Below, in pieces: positions 1 through 8,106 of a DNA stretch of 18,326 nt. The translations under genes were made by a program, and so were the position numbers. The notes below the pieces were generated by a model that searched no databases, was not told the DNA's origin, and saw nothing but the letters and a program-made list of their open reading frames with translations. Origin of the DNA: CAYOLL01 sp964404765 [NCBI: uncultured Gemmatimonadota bacterium] (lineage in GTDB: Bacteria > 4572-55); contig CAYOLL010000122.1 of NCBI GenBank assembly GCA_964404765.1, positions 1 to 18,326 of the forward strand, written 5' to 3'. How positions within the stretch are numbered: position 1 is the first letter of the stretch; every line of letters starts with the position of its first letter.

Positions 1-1
1 C

Positions 2-58
2 ATAAAAGAGATTAATACGGCACACCGTGCTCTGGTGGAATATTTAAAAGCCCGCTAA
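2..58 (+). CDS. 3' end of an unidentified gene
   Basis: From base 2 a plus-strand frame stays open for 18 codons and ends with TAA at 56-58. The residues read IKEINTAHRALVEYLKAR, a plausible amphipathic C-terminal helix. The stop lies one base from the stop of the convergent permease gene (60-62), the tight tail-to-tail packing typical of bacteria. The other two plus-strand frames are less convincing, and one stops within 15 bases. The fragment is too short to assign a family, and chance openness cannot be excluded. Confidence 0.4.
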   Translation: MKEINTAHRALVEYLKAR

Positions 59-59
59 A

Positions 60-1295
60 TTACGTCCGCAAACACTCAATCACATCCAGATTGGCCGCCC
101 GCCGCGCCGGCAGCAATCCGGCGATCAAGCCGATTAAAGCCAGCACAGATCCGGCGGCTAAAGCAATCTCGATGGAAAATTGCGGCTTGCCGATAAACGG
201 GTTGTCCGGAATAAACTGCAAGAGTTGAATCAGCCCGAAAGAAATTGCCAGCCCGACCATCGCCCCCAAACCGACAATAAATAGCGTCTCGACAAAAAAT
301 TGCCACAAAATCGTGGTTCTGCGTGCGCCAAGAGATCGCTTGATGCCGATCTCGCGCGTCCGCTCCTGCACGACAATAAACATGATGTTGGCCACGCCCA
401 AACCGCCCACCGCCAGGGTAAAACTGCCGATCATGCCCATGAAAACATTGAACGCCAGAAAAAAGTAAAACAGAAATTTGTCCAATTCGGCAGTGTTCCA
501 AATGCCGATGGCGTCTTTGTCGGTCGGGTCGAACTTGTAGCGTCGGGCCAGTACCTGACGCACTTCTTCTTCGACGGCATCCGACGCGGTTAAATCCGTG
601 ACCTGATAGATCAGGTTGCGCAACACCGTTACGCCGTAGATTGCCGTAAAAGTCGTGCTCGGAATAAACACCCGATCCTGATCACGGCTATTGTAGGAAG
701 AATTTTGCTGCTTATGCGCCAATATCCCTATCACCGTAAGCGGCGTTTCGCCCAAATAAACAGTCTGCCCGACGGCGTCATCCTCGCCAAATAAAAACTT
801 TTTGACTTCGTCACCTAAAAAAACCACGCGCCGCCGCTGCTGCATATCCATGTCGTTGATGAAGCGCCCGCCAAACTGCGGAATCACATTACGCATGTCG
901 TGAAAAACCGGATAGCAGCCGGTGATGTTCGGGTTCAGCTTCTTTTCGCCGCGCCGCACCTGAACATTGCGTTGGCTGTATTCCGGGCTGATGGCGGTTA
1001 TTTTTGGCACCTCACGGGTCAGCAGGGCCACGTCGCTTTCGTGCATATCAACGGCTCGACCTTTATTAAAACCGTGATAGGATTTAGTGGTCTGGCCGGA
1101 AAACATAATGGCAATGCCCTGCCCGATCCCGTGCATGGTTTTGGTCAACTGCCGCTTAAAGCCGAAGCCCAACGCCAGCAGCATCACAATCGCCACCGTG
1201 CCCCAGACAATGCCGAACAAGGTCAAAAATGTCCGCAGCTTTTGGTTTTTCAGGTCTTCGATAAATTCAGCAAAGATTGAAAAGAAATGGCCCAT
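60..1295 (-). CDS. MacB/FtsX-type ABC transporter permease (no ATPase domain)
   Basis: This 411-residue inner-membrane permease probably works with the adaptor encoded upstream to move a substrate out of the periplasm or outer leaflet. An N-terminal helix (about 20-45, after LRTFLTLFGI) is followed by a large periplasmic MacB_PCD-like region (about 50-275). Three C-terminal helices (about 280-310, 325-355, 375-400) form the FtsX fold. The coupling motif REIGIKRSLGAR and the ending LPARRAANLDVIECLRT are typical of MacB/FtsX permeases. AGGA six bases before the ATG supports the start. MacB of E. coli carries an N-terminal ATPase and is about 650 residues, whereas this protein has none and needs a separate one. 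The gene is third in an operon after the adaptor and the small ORF, with a 38-nt gap. The substrate is unknown. Confidence 0.9.
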   Translation of the reverse strand: MGHFFSIFAEFIEDLKNQKLRTFLTLFGIVWGTVAIVMLLALGFGFKRQLTKTMHGIGQGIAIMFSGQTTKSYHGFNKGRAVDMHESDVALLTREVPKITAISPEYSQRNVQVRRGEKKLNPNITGCYPVFHDMRNVIPQFGGRFINDMDMQQRRRVVFLGDEVKKFLFGEDDAVGQTVYLGETPLTVIGILAHKQQNSSYNSRDQDRVFIPSTTFTAIYGVTVLRNLIYQVTDLTASDAVEEEVRQVLARRYKFDPTDKDAIGIWNTAELDKFLFYFFLAFNVFMGMIGSFTLAVGGLGVANIMFIVVQERTREIGIKRSLGARRTTILWQFFVETLFIVGLGAMVGLAISFGLIQLLQFIPDNPFIGKPQFSIEIALAAGSVLALIGLIAGLLPARRAANLDVIECLRT

Positions 1296-1333
1296 GACAA
1301 TTCCTATTTGGTTTCAAAAAGAGTGAAAACCCT

Positions 1334-1564
1334 TCATACTAAGCCTCGCAAATAGCGTTGCTTATACTCCTGCCAAGCCTGTTGTCGCGCCTGCATGAGC
1401 TCCGTCTCCCAATCAAGGCCGTGCTCATGAACAGCGGCCTGAATTCCAACCACAATCTTTTGCACCTTAATATCTTCAAGATAGCGTTCCATTTTGAGCT
1501 TCAAGCCATCGGAGCCTATTTGCTGCAATAAATCGTCACTAACATTAATTTCAATTACGGCCAT
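1334..1564 (-). CDS. Conserved-looking small protein of unknown function within the efflux operon
   Basis: This 76-residue soluble protein starts MAVIEINVSDDLLQQIG. The start at 1564 is preferred because GGAGG lies ten bases upstream. Two earlier in-frame ATGs (to 1588) sit on or before that ribosome binding site. An N-terminal strand (VIEINVS) is followed by charged helices, with a basic, aromatic C-terminus (WQEYKQRYLRGLV). The layout recalls small antitoxin-like proteins that precede PIN or RelE toxins, but no toxin is adjacent, so that is only a resemblance. It lies 28 nt after the adaptor stop and 38 nt before the permease start, so it is almost certainly cotranscribed with them. I do not recognise a named family. 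It might be an accessory factor of the transporter. Confidence 0.75.
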   Translation of the reverse strand: MAVIEINVSDDLLQQIGSDGLKLKMERYLEDIKVQKIVVGIQAAVHEHGLDWETELMQARQQAWQEYKQRYLRGLV

Positions 1565-1592
1565 AGCGCACATACCTCCACTTATCATTCGA

Positions 1593-2681
1593 TTACTTTA
1601 CTTCCTTAACCGGCTTCTCCAACACGTCGTCATTTTCGCTCAACCCGGCCATGACTTCTACATTAATGGCATCGCTTAAACCCGTTTTGATAAGCAGTTC
1701 TTTTTCCTGTTGATTGGGCTGAGGAACTTTGACAAAAGCCGAATCGTTGCGGAAGTAAACCACGCGCTCCGGCACGGTCAACACACTGTCGCGGCGTTCG
1801 ATAATAATATCAGCATTTGCTGAATAACCGGCGCGCAGCGTCACGCTGTCCGCCGGCTGCACCAGGATTTCGATGGGGAAAACAGTTGTATTGTCCTTTT
1901 TATCGGCTTTAAGCGAAATCAGGCGTAATGCGCCTTTTACTTTTTGACCGGGCAAGGCGCCGATGGTCAATTCCGTTTCCATGCCGATATTCAGGCGGCC
2001 GACATCAATCTCGTCAACAGTGCCGCGAAAAATGAGATTTTCCATGTTGGCAATGCGCATCAACACCGTGCCCTCCTGATACGAAGTCAGCGGCGTGACC
2101 GGATCGCCCACTTCCACGTACTTGCTGAGGACATAGCCGTCAATCGGCGCTTTGATTGTGCCTTCGATACGAGTATTGCCGATGGTAATATGGCCTTTTT
2201 CGATCAAAGCCAACCTTTCTTTAGCCATGCTAAGCTGCAAGCCGGCTTCTTGTACTCGGTAGCTAATGTCATCATAATCTTTGGATGAGCCAAGCTGCTT
2301 TTCCTTCAGCGATTCCTGGCGCGCCTTTTCTTTGCGCAGATTTTCCAGATCGGCTTCGCGCAGTTCGATTTGTCGCTTGGCATCGGCCAATTCCAGCGGC
2401 GTCGGATCCGGTTTTATCTCGATCAACGGCTGACCGGCTTTGACGTAATCGCCAATTTTTACATGAAGTTTTTCCACCACGCCGGACACTTTTGATTTGA
2501 TGGAGATTTCGTTCTCCGGTTCGATGGTCCCGATGGCCAACGCCTTATCTACCAGATTTCCGCGCGTCACCTTGACGGTCGGAACGGCCTCGTCCTGTTT
2601 GGCCTCGGATTTCTTTTTGTAGAGGAAAAAAATACCGCCCGCAACAACAACGAGGATAATGAGCGCCAACAACTTTTTCAT
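1593..2681 (-). CDS. Periplasmic adaptor (membrane fusion) protein, HlyD/MacA family
   Basis: This 362-residue adaptor would bridge the inner-membrane permease and an outer-membrane channel. An N-terminal anchor helix (about 4-21) is followed by a lysine-rich stretch. The first half of a biotinyl-lipoyl-like domain (about 58-92, SGVVEKLHVKIGDYVKAGQ) leads into a charged coiled-coil hairpin (about 95-165). The second lipoyl half (about 174-200, IKAPIDGYVLSKYVEVGD) is followed by the beta-barrel and membrane-proximal domains, with LTVPERVVY near the end. AAGGAG six bases before the ATG fixes the start. It is the first gene of a three-gene operon with a promoter at 2742-2770. The pairing with a MacB-like permease suggests tripartite export, and no outer-membrane factor is present in the window. 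Confidence 0.92.
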   Translation of the reverse strand: MKKLLALIILVVVAGGIFFLYKKKSEAKQDEAVPTVKVTRGNLVDKALAIGTIEPENEISIKSKVSGVVEKLHVKIGDYVKAGQPLIEIKPDPTPLELADAKRQIELREADLENLRKEKARQESLKEKQLGSSKDYDDISYRVQEAGLQLSMAKERLALIEKGHITIGNTRIEGTIKAPIDGYVLSKYVEVGDPVTPLTSYQEGTVLMRIANMENLIFRGTVDEIDVGRLNIGMETELTIGALPGQKVKGALRLISLKADKKDNTTVFPIEILVQPADSVTLRAGYSANADIIIERRDSVLTVPERVVYFRNDSAFVKVPQPNQQEKELLIKTGLSDAINVEVMAGLSENDDVLEKPVKEVK

Positions 2682-2741
2682 TCGGGTCTCCTTAAAATAA
2701 TAATAGAACAGCGACTTTGATGATTGAATCCACTTTTGATA

Positions 2742-2770
2742 ATGCTAATGCAAATGGCAACTATTGTCAA
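2742..2770 (-). promoter_or_regulatory. Predicted sigma-70-like promoter of the efflux operon
   Basis: On the minus strand an exact TTGACA (2770-2765) is separated by 17 bases from TAGCAT (2747-2742), four of six matches to the -10 consensus including the critical T-A-T positions. Transcription would start near 2735, about 53 nt before the adaptor ATG. If the organism is Bacteroidota-like its primary sigma factor may prefer other boxes, so this is a sequence match and not proof. Confidence 0.5.
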
Positions 2771-3290
2771 GAGCACTTTCACTGATAGTGCCAAATACGA
2801 TACTGACTTTTAAAAGGTTGCACAGCAATAAACATTTAAGGGGCTTATGGAACAAGAGAACAAGATTCTCTTTTTCCGGCGATAGCCCAGTGCTGATTTG
2901 AAAAAAAGATTCCTACGGAATGACACTCAATGCAGTTGAAATAATTCCCGGCGAACTTCTGCCAAGCTGCACTAGTGTACTTAGGTGAACTTACCCAAAG
3001 TAATTAAATGGACGTTCCTAACTTTTCATCGCTAATTTTTGCACATTTTGGTATACTATACGTTCACAGAGTCCAAATCATTTTTGGTTTTGGTATAACT
3101 AATCAGGCTTAGCCGCGAGAACACACAACAAGCGCAAAATTGTGATAGCCGACCAGATAATGTCGGTTTTCAGATTAAAATTTTAGTTACAAATTTTATA
3201 CCTTTTGCAATTTTTTGGCCCGGCTGAGCAACTACTTCCAGTTTTGGTATCGCTTCAAATTTTTGAAACTTGCTATGATACGGGTGGTCA
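2771..3290 (+). promoter_or_regulatory. AT-rich non-coding leader upstream of the sensor-cyclase gene
   Basis: I see no convincing gene in these 520 bases. Three copies of TTTTGGTAT occur at 3046, 3088 and 3242. The first two continue into extended -10-like TGGTATACT (3049-3057) and TGGTATAAC (3091-3099), without good -35 boxes. AAGAGAA (2854-2860) and TTCTCTT (2866-2872) form a 7-bp hairpin. CCGAC (3149-3153) and GTCGG (3162-3166), followed by TTTT, form a small terminator-like hairpin. TTCAAA and TTTGAA (3254-3267) flank two bases just before TATGAT (3274-3279), itself a possible -10 box only 11 bases before the ATG. Several start points are possible, and I recognise no riboswitch class. 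Confidence 0.35.
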
Positions 3291-6200
3291 ATGAAGAGCC
3301 TGGGAAAAATGCTTTGGCTTATTGCCTGTTACGGCTGGACGGTTGCCGCGTATGGGCAGTCGGCAGCCTTACGTTTTGAGCGTTTGGGGATTGAGGATGG
3401 CTTGTCAAGCATGGGCGTGAACGCCGCAGTGCAAGACCAACAGGGTTATCTTTGGTTTGGGACTCACGATGGTTTGAATAAATTTGACGGCTATACTTTT
3501 ACCATTTATCGTTATTCGCCGAACGATAGTAGTAGTTTGAGTCATAATTGGGTATCCGAAATGGTTGAAGTTGGCCCAATTTTGTGGATCGGCACCGCCG
3601 ACGGGCTTAACCAATTCGATCATAATACCGAGCAGTTTCGTCGCTATCGTCATCAACCGGATGATCCTTTTAGCCTGAGTCACAACGATGTCCGAAAAAT
3701 TGTAGTGGCGGATACCGTGACGTTATGGATCGGCACCGACGGAGGGCTGAATCGTCTGGATGTGCAAACCGGCCAATGCCGGCGTTACTTAAACCAGCCG
3801 GATGACGCGCATAGTTTGAGTGATAACCATATTCGGGCTTTATATGCAGACCACGCCGGCTTTTTGTGGGTTGGTACGGATAATGGGGGGTTGAACCGGC
3901 TTGACCCGCACAGTGGACAATTTCAACGCTTTAAGAATCAACCAAACGATCCGCACAGCCTGAGTTCCGGCACGGTTTATAGCCTCGAAGCGGATGCCGC
4001 CGGCCGGCTTTGGATTGGTACGGATAGCGGGTTGAACTTGCTGGATTCACGCACGGGTAAATTTTGCCGTTATCAAAGCCAACCGGACGACCCAGCCAGT
4101 TTAAGCGATAACAATGTAACCAGTATTTATAAAGATGCGGCGAATCGCCTCTGGATCGGCACACGAGGCGGCGGTTTAAATCGGGCTGTTTTTGATACCA
4201 CAGCCAACGCTGAACAGCCTGTCAAAAAATTTGTCCGAATCCAGAGTCGGCCAGAGGACCCGCATAGCCTGAGCCATAATTCTATCAATTCGATTGATCA
4301 GGATCGCACAGGCCAAATGTGGTTTGGCACTTACGGCGGTGGTCTGAACCGACTGGACCCGCTAACCGAGTATTTTCAGAATGTGCGGCAAGACCCAACG
4401 AACCCGGCCAGCCTTGGTGGTAATAATATCAACACGTTGTTGGAGGATCGGAACGGCAATTTCTGGATCGGACTCTGGGAAGGCGGGGTCAATTTTTGGG
4501 ACCGCCACAAGCAGCTATTTTCGCACTATATCAATGTGCCGGATGACTCGACTTCACTTGCCAATAATCGGGTGCAGTGTCTTATCAAAGATCACGACGA
4601 CGGTTTGTGGATCGGCACCAACGGCGGCGGGCTGAATCGACTGGACTTTGCCACCGGTAAATTTACGCGCTATCAGCACGAGCCTGAAAATGCCAATTCA
4701 CTGGGTCACGATGCCGTCCTTGCGCTATTGACAGACCGCCGGGGGATGCTGTGGATTGGGACGGCCGGCGGCCTGGATCGTTTTGATCCGGCACAGCAGG
4801 CATTTACCCATTTTGAATATAGCAAAACCGACTCTGCCTCGCTCGGCCATAATTACGTCCTGGCCCTGTTTGAAGATTCCGCCGGTCATATTTGGGTCGG
4901 CACCAACGGTGGTGGTCTAAATCTTTTTCAGCCGGCTGATAATAGTTTTATGCGCTTTGTACACACGCCGACGAATCCCGGCTCGTTGAGCAGTAACCGG
5001 GTGACTTGTCTGCTGGAAGGCCAGAGCGGCGATTTATGGATCGGCACCTATAAAGGCGGTTTGAACCGCTTTGATGCAAAAACCAGGACATTTACAGCTT
5101 ATGACGAAAGAAATGGATTGTCTGGTGAAAATGTTGCCGGTTTACTGCAGGATGGGCGGGGCCGACTCTGGATCAGCACCAATAAAGGCTTGAGTCGCTT
5201 TGATCCGCTAACCGGAATATTCACCACCTATGACGAGCAGGATGGTTTGCAAAGTGATCAGTTTGCGCGTGGCGCGGCCTGCCTCGGACAAGACGGCTGG
5301 CTCCATTTTGGCGGTATCAACGGTCTGACAATGTTCCATCCGGACAGTATCCGCACCAATACGATTGCGCCCCCGGTTGTGCTGACCCGGCTGCTTTATT
5401 TTAACAAGGAATTGAAAGTTGATGGCCGTTATCCGGCAGAAAAAGGTTTCACTATTAGTCGGCGGCCAGACAAGGATCAGGAAATTGTTAGTCTGTCCCG
5501 CAGTCTGGAAACGCTTTCCCAGCTTGTGCTCAATTACACCGATTACATTTTCGGCTTCGAGTTTTCGGCGCTCAATTATCGGCAGTCAAAAAAGGATCAG
5601 TTTGCCTACAAGCTGGAAGGGTTTGACAAGGATTGGAGCTACACCGACTATAAATACCGTCGGGCAACTTATACCAATGTGCCGGCCGGCGTGTACACCT
5701 TTCGGGTTAAGGCGTCCAACGATGACGGTGTCTGGAACGAGCAAGGCGTTTCGCTCAAAATCAAGATTTTGCCGCCGTGGTGGCGGACGTGGTGGGCGTA
5801 CGCCGTATATACCCTGCTGGTGATCATCGCGCTTGCCGGATTTGTTCGCTTTCAACAGGCGAAAGTAGAACGCAAGCAGCAAGAAGTGGAGCGTAAACAA
5901 AAGGAACTGGAGCGCGAGCAGATAATCGCTGAACAATTGCGCCGCGTGGACAAGCTAAAGGATGAGTTTTTGGCAAATACGTCACATGAATTACGCACGC
6001 CACTGAATGGAATCATTGGTCTGGCGGATTCATTAAGCGACATGTTAGATTTTCCAAATCTTAAAGATCAGGAAAGTCTGCGATTAAAAATACGGGGCGA
6101 TTTGGGAATGATCATTGCCAGCGGTCAGCGTCTGGCCAGTTTAGTCAATGACATCCTGGACTTTTCCAGATTAAAAAACCGCGAGCTGCTCATTCAACAA

Positions 6201-8054
6201 AAACCGGTGGATATGCGCACACTGACTGATATTGTCCTGACGCTGCTTAATCCATTGGCCGCCGCAAAGAAACTGCCGCTCTATAATACAATTCCACCCG
6301 ATTGCCCCGTAAACGGCGATGAAAACCGCCTGCAACAGATTATGTATAATCTGGTCGGTAACGCCATCAAATTTACGTATGAAGGCGGCGTAACCGTTAA
6401 ATCCCAATTGTCAGAGGCCAATTCACAATTAGTCGTTTCGATTAGTGATACCGGCATCGGTATTCCGGCAGATAAGCTTGAAGCTATTTTCCAATCTTTC
6501 GCCCAGGTGGACGCCTCGACGGCGCGTGAATTTGGCGGCACGGGCCTGGGCCTGAGCATTACCCGGCAGTTGGTAGAGTTGCACGGCGGTCGTATTTGGG
6601 TAGAATCGGAATTAGGGCATGGCACAACTTTTAGCTTCACGCTGCCGATCAGCCGGCAGCCGGCAGCCGACAACAGTCTGCGGTCGGATAGCCCTGTTCT
6701 GCTTTCCATCATCAATGATCCGCTTTCAGATGACAGCGTTCCGGTTACATTCGATGCCGGTATGGCTGCGAACAGCGGGCCGTTGGTGGCCGACAGCGCA
6801 ATGACCACCAATAACTATGAAATCCTGATTGTGGATGACGAACCGATCAATCTGCAAGTCCTGCAAAATTATCTTACCCAGCAGCAATATCACGTTACCC
6901 GGGCGGCCAATGGACCGGAGGCGCTGGCGCTGGTGAAACAAGGGCAGTGCTTTGATCTGGTCGTGCTCGATATTATGATGCCGAAAATGTCCGGCTACGA
7001 AGTCTGCCGCCGGCTGCGCGAAGCCCACATGCCCAACCAACTGCCCATCATTATGCTGACAGCCAAGAACCAGATTGATGACTTGATTCTTGGCTTTGAT
7101 GCCGGGGCTAACGACTATCTGGTTAAACCCTTCTCCAAAAAAGAACTGCTGACACGCATCCGCACCCACTTGCGGCTGTCCATCGTACATCAAGCCTATG
7201 GCCGGTTTGTGCCCCACGAGTTTTTGCGCGCACTAAACCGCGAGTCCATTGTAGATGTACATTTGGGTGACCAAATTCAACGCGAAGTGACAGTACTGTT
7301 TTCCGATATCCGTGGCTATACGACATTGGCCGAGTCTATGACGCCGCAAGAAACCTTCAACTTTATCAACGGTTATTTGCGCCGTGTGGGGCCGGTTATC
7401 AAGCAGCACGGCGGCTTTGTTAATCAGTACTACGGCGATGGCATCATGGCCCTGTTTTTGGGACATCCGGATGATGGAATTCGCGCCGCCATCGAGATGC
7501 AGAGGGAAGTGAACAACTACAACATCTACCGGCAGCATAAAGACCGATTGCCAATCCAGATTGGTATTGGACTGCACAGCGGCTTGCTTATGCTGGGGAT
7601 TATCGGCGACCGCGATCGCATGGACGCCACCGTCGTGGCCGATACAGTGAATACGGCCTCGCGCATGGAAGGCTTGACCAAATTTTATGGCTCGGCCATT
7701 ATCGTCAGCGAGACTGCATTCGATGGCATGAAAGATTCTGCGGCTTTTCAGACCCGCTTTTTGGATAAGGTAAAGGTAAAAGGCAAGAAAAAACCATTAG
7801 CTGTCTACGAAGTGCTCGACAGCGACACACCGTCGGTGCAGGAGCTGAAGCGGCAAACACAGCCCGATTTTAACTGGGCGATTGAATTATATCAAGGCGG
7901 GCAGCTTGGCGAGGCGCTGCGGCTGTTTGCCAAAGTGCTGACGGTTCATGAAACCGACAAAGCCGCACAAATCTACATAGAGCGCTGTCAATATTTTCAG
8001 CAACACGGCCTGCCGGATCATTGGGACGGTGTGGCGGAGATGGAGAGCAAGTAA
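3291..8054 (+). CDS. Hybrid sensor histidine kinase with double propeller, receiver and class III nucleotidyl cyclase
   Basis: This 1587-residue membrane sensor has a signal peptide (1-22) and about 14 Reg_prop repeats (LWIGT..GGLNR, about 40-700), enough for two seven-bladed periplasmic propellers. A Y_Y_Y domain (about 745-827), one membrane helix (about 834-854) and a coiled coil (855-890) follow. The HisKA phosphoacceptor is H899 (SHELRTP). The HATPase has an N box at N1020/N1024, G1 at D1053 and G2 at FGGTGLGL (1081-1088). The receiver has D1182/D1183, phosphoacceptor D1227 and K1279. The cyclase domain (about 1325-1490) has metal ligands D1339 and D1383 and transition-state residues N1454 and R1458, so it looks active. 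The substrate-recognising pair is Q1379/T1447 where adenylyl cyclases usually have Lys with Asp or Thr. A TPR-like tail ends WDGVAEMESK, as in many CHASE2-type cyclases. The start has only a weak GGTGG site. Ligand and nucleotide product are unknown. Confidence 0.92.
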   Translation: MKSLGKMLWLIACYGWTVAAYGQSAALRFERLGIEDGLSSMGVNAAVQDQQGYLWFGTHDGLNKFDGYTFTIYRYSPNDSSSLSHNWVSEMVEVGPILWIGTADGLNQFDHNTEQFRRYRHQPDDPFSLSHNDVRKIVVADTVTLWIGTDGGLNRLDVQTGQCRRYLNQPDDAHSLSDNHIRALYADHAGFLWVGTDNGGLNRLDPHSGQFQRFKNQPNDPHSLSSGTVYSLEADAAGRLWIGTDSGLNLLDSRTGKFCRYQSQPDDPASLSDNNVTSIYKDAANRLWIGTRGGGLNRAVFDTTANAEQPVKKFVRIQSRPEDPHSLSHNSINSIDQDRTGQMWFGTYGGGLNRLDPLTEYFQNVRQDPTNPASLGGNNINTLLEDRNGNFWIGLWEGGVNFWDRHKQLFSHYINVPDDSTSLANNRVQCLIKDHDDGLWIGTNGGGLNRLDFATGKFTRYQHEPENANSLGHDAVLALLTDRRGMLWIGTAGGLDRFDPAQQAFTHFEYSKTDSASLGHNYVLALFEDSAGHIWVGTNGGGLNLFQPADNSFMRFVHTPTNPGSLSSNRVTCLLEGQSGDLWIGTYKGGLNRFDAKTRTFTAYDERNGLSGENVAGLLQDGRGRLWISTNKGLSRFDPLTGIFTTYDEQDGLQSDQFARGAACLGQDGWLHFGGINGLTMFHPDSIRTNTIAPPVVLTRLLYFNKELKVDGRYPAEKGFTISRRPDKDQEIVSLSRSLETLSQLVLNYTDYIFGFEFSALNYRQSKKDQFAYKLEGFDKDWSYTDYKYRRATYTNVPAGVYTFRVKASNDDGVWNEQGVSLKIKILPPWWRTWWAYAVYTLLVIIALAGFVRFQQAKVERKQQEVERKQKELEREQIIAEQLRRVDKLKDEFLANTSHELRTPLNGIIGLADSLSDMLDFPNLKDQESLRLKIRGDLGMIIASGQRLASLVNDILDFSRLKNRELLIQQKPVDMRTLTDIVLTLLNPLAAAKKLPLYNTIPPDCPVNGDENRLQQIMYNLVGNAIKFTYEGGVTVKSQLSEANSQLVVSISDTGIGIPADKLEAIFQSFAQVDASTAREFGGTGLGLSITRQLVELHGGRIWVESELGHGTTFSFTLPISRQPAADNSLRSDSPVLLSIINDPLSDDSVPVTFDAGMAANSGPLVADSAMTTNNYEILIVDDEPINLQVLQNYLTQQQYHVTRAANGPEALALVKQGQCFDLVVLDIMMPKMSGYEVCRRLREAHMPNQLPIIMLTAKNQIDDLILGFDAGANDYLVKPFSKKELLTRIRTHLRLSIVHQAYGRFVPHEFLRALNRESIVDVHLGDQIQREVTVLFSDIRGYTTLAESMTPQETFNFINGYLRRVGPVIKQHGGFVNQYYGDGIMALFLGHPDDGIRAAIEMQREVNNYNIYRQHKDRLPIQIGIGLHSGLLMLGIIGDRDRMDATVVADTVNTASRMEGLTKFYGSAIIVSETAFDGMKDSAAFQTRFLDKVKVKGKKKPLAVYEVLDSDTPSVQELKRQTQPDFNWAIELYQGGQLGEALRLFAKVLTVHETDKAAQIYIERCQYFQQHGLPDHWDGVAEMESK

Positions 8055-8106
8055 TCGCGACTCCGGTGGGTCGCGCGAAACGAGTCCATTTTTACTGGAA
8101 GGTAAT

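Noticed and set aside
1334-1564. Antitoxin of a type II toxin-antitoxin pair
   Set aside because: There is only a layout resemblance; no toxin gene is adjacent and the gene is embedded in an efflux operon.
2847-2885. Twelve-codon ORF with AAGGGG upstream in the leader region
   Set aside because: It is too short, contains the arms of a hairpin and has no leader-peptide hallmark such as repeated regulatory codons.
6281-6811. Minus-strand open frame (176 codons) opposite the sensor-cyclase gene
   Set aside because: It lies wholly within the HATPase-linker coding region, with low-complexity Ser/Arg-rich translation and no domain.
8029-8106. N-terminal extension of the CAT-like gene from an upstream ATG
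   Set aside because: The extension overlaps the cyclase gene, matches nothing in the CAT family and lacks a ribosome binding site; GGAAGG precedes ATG 8107.
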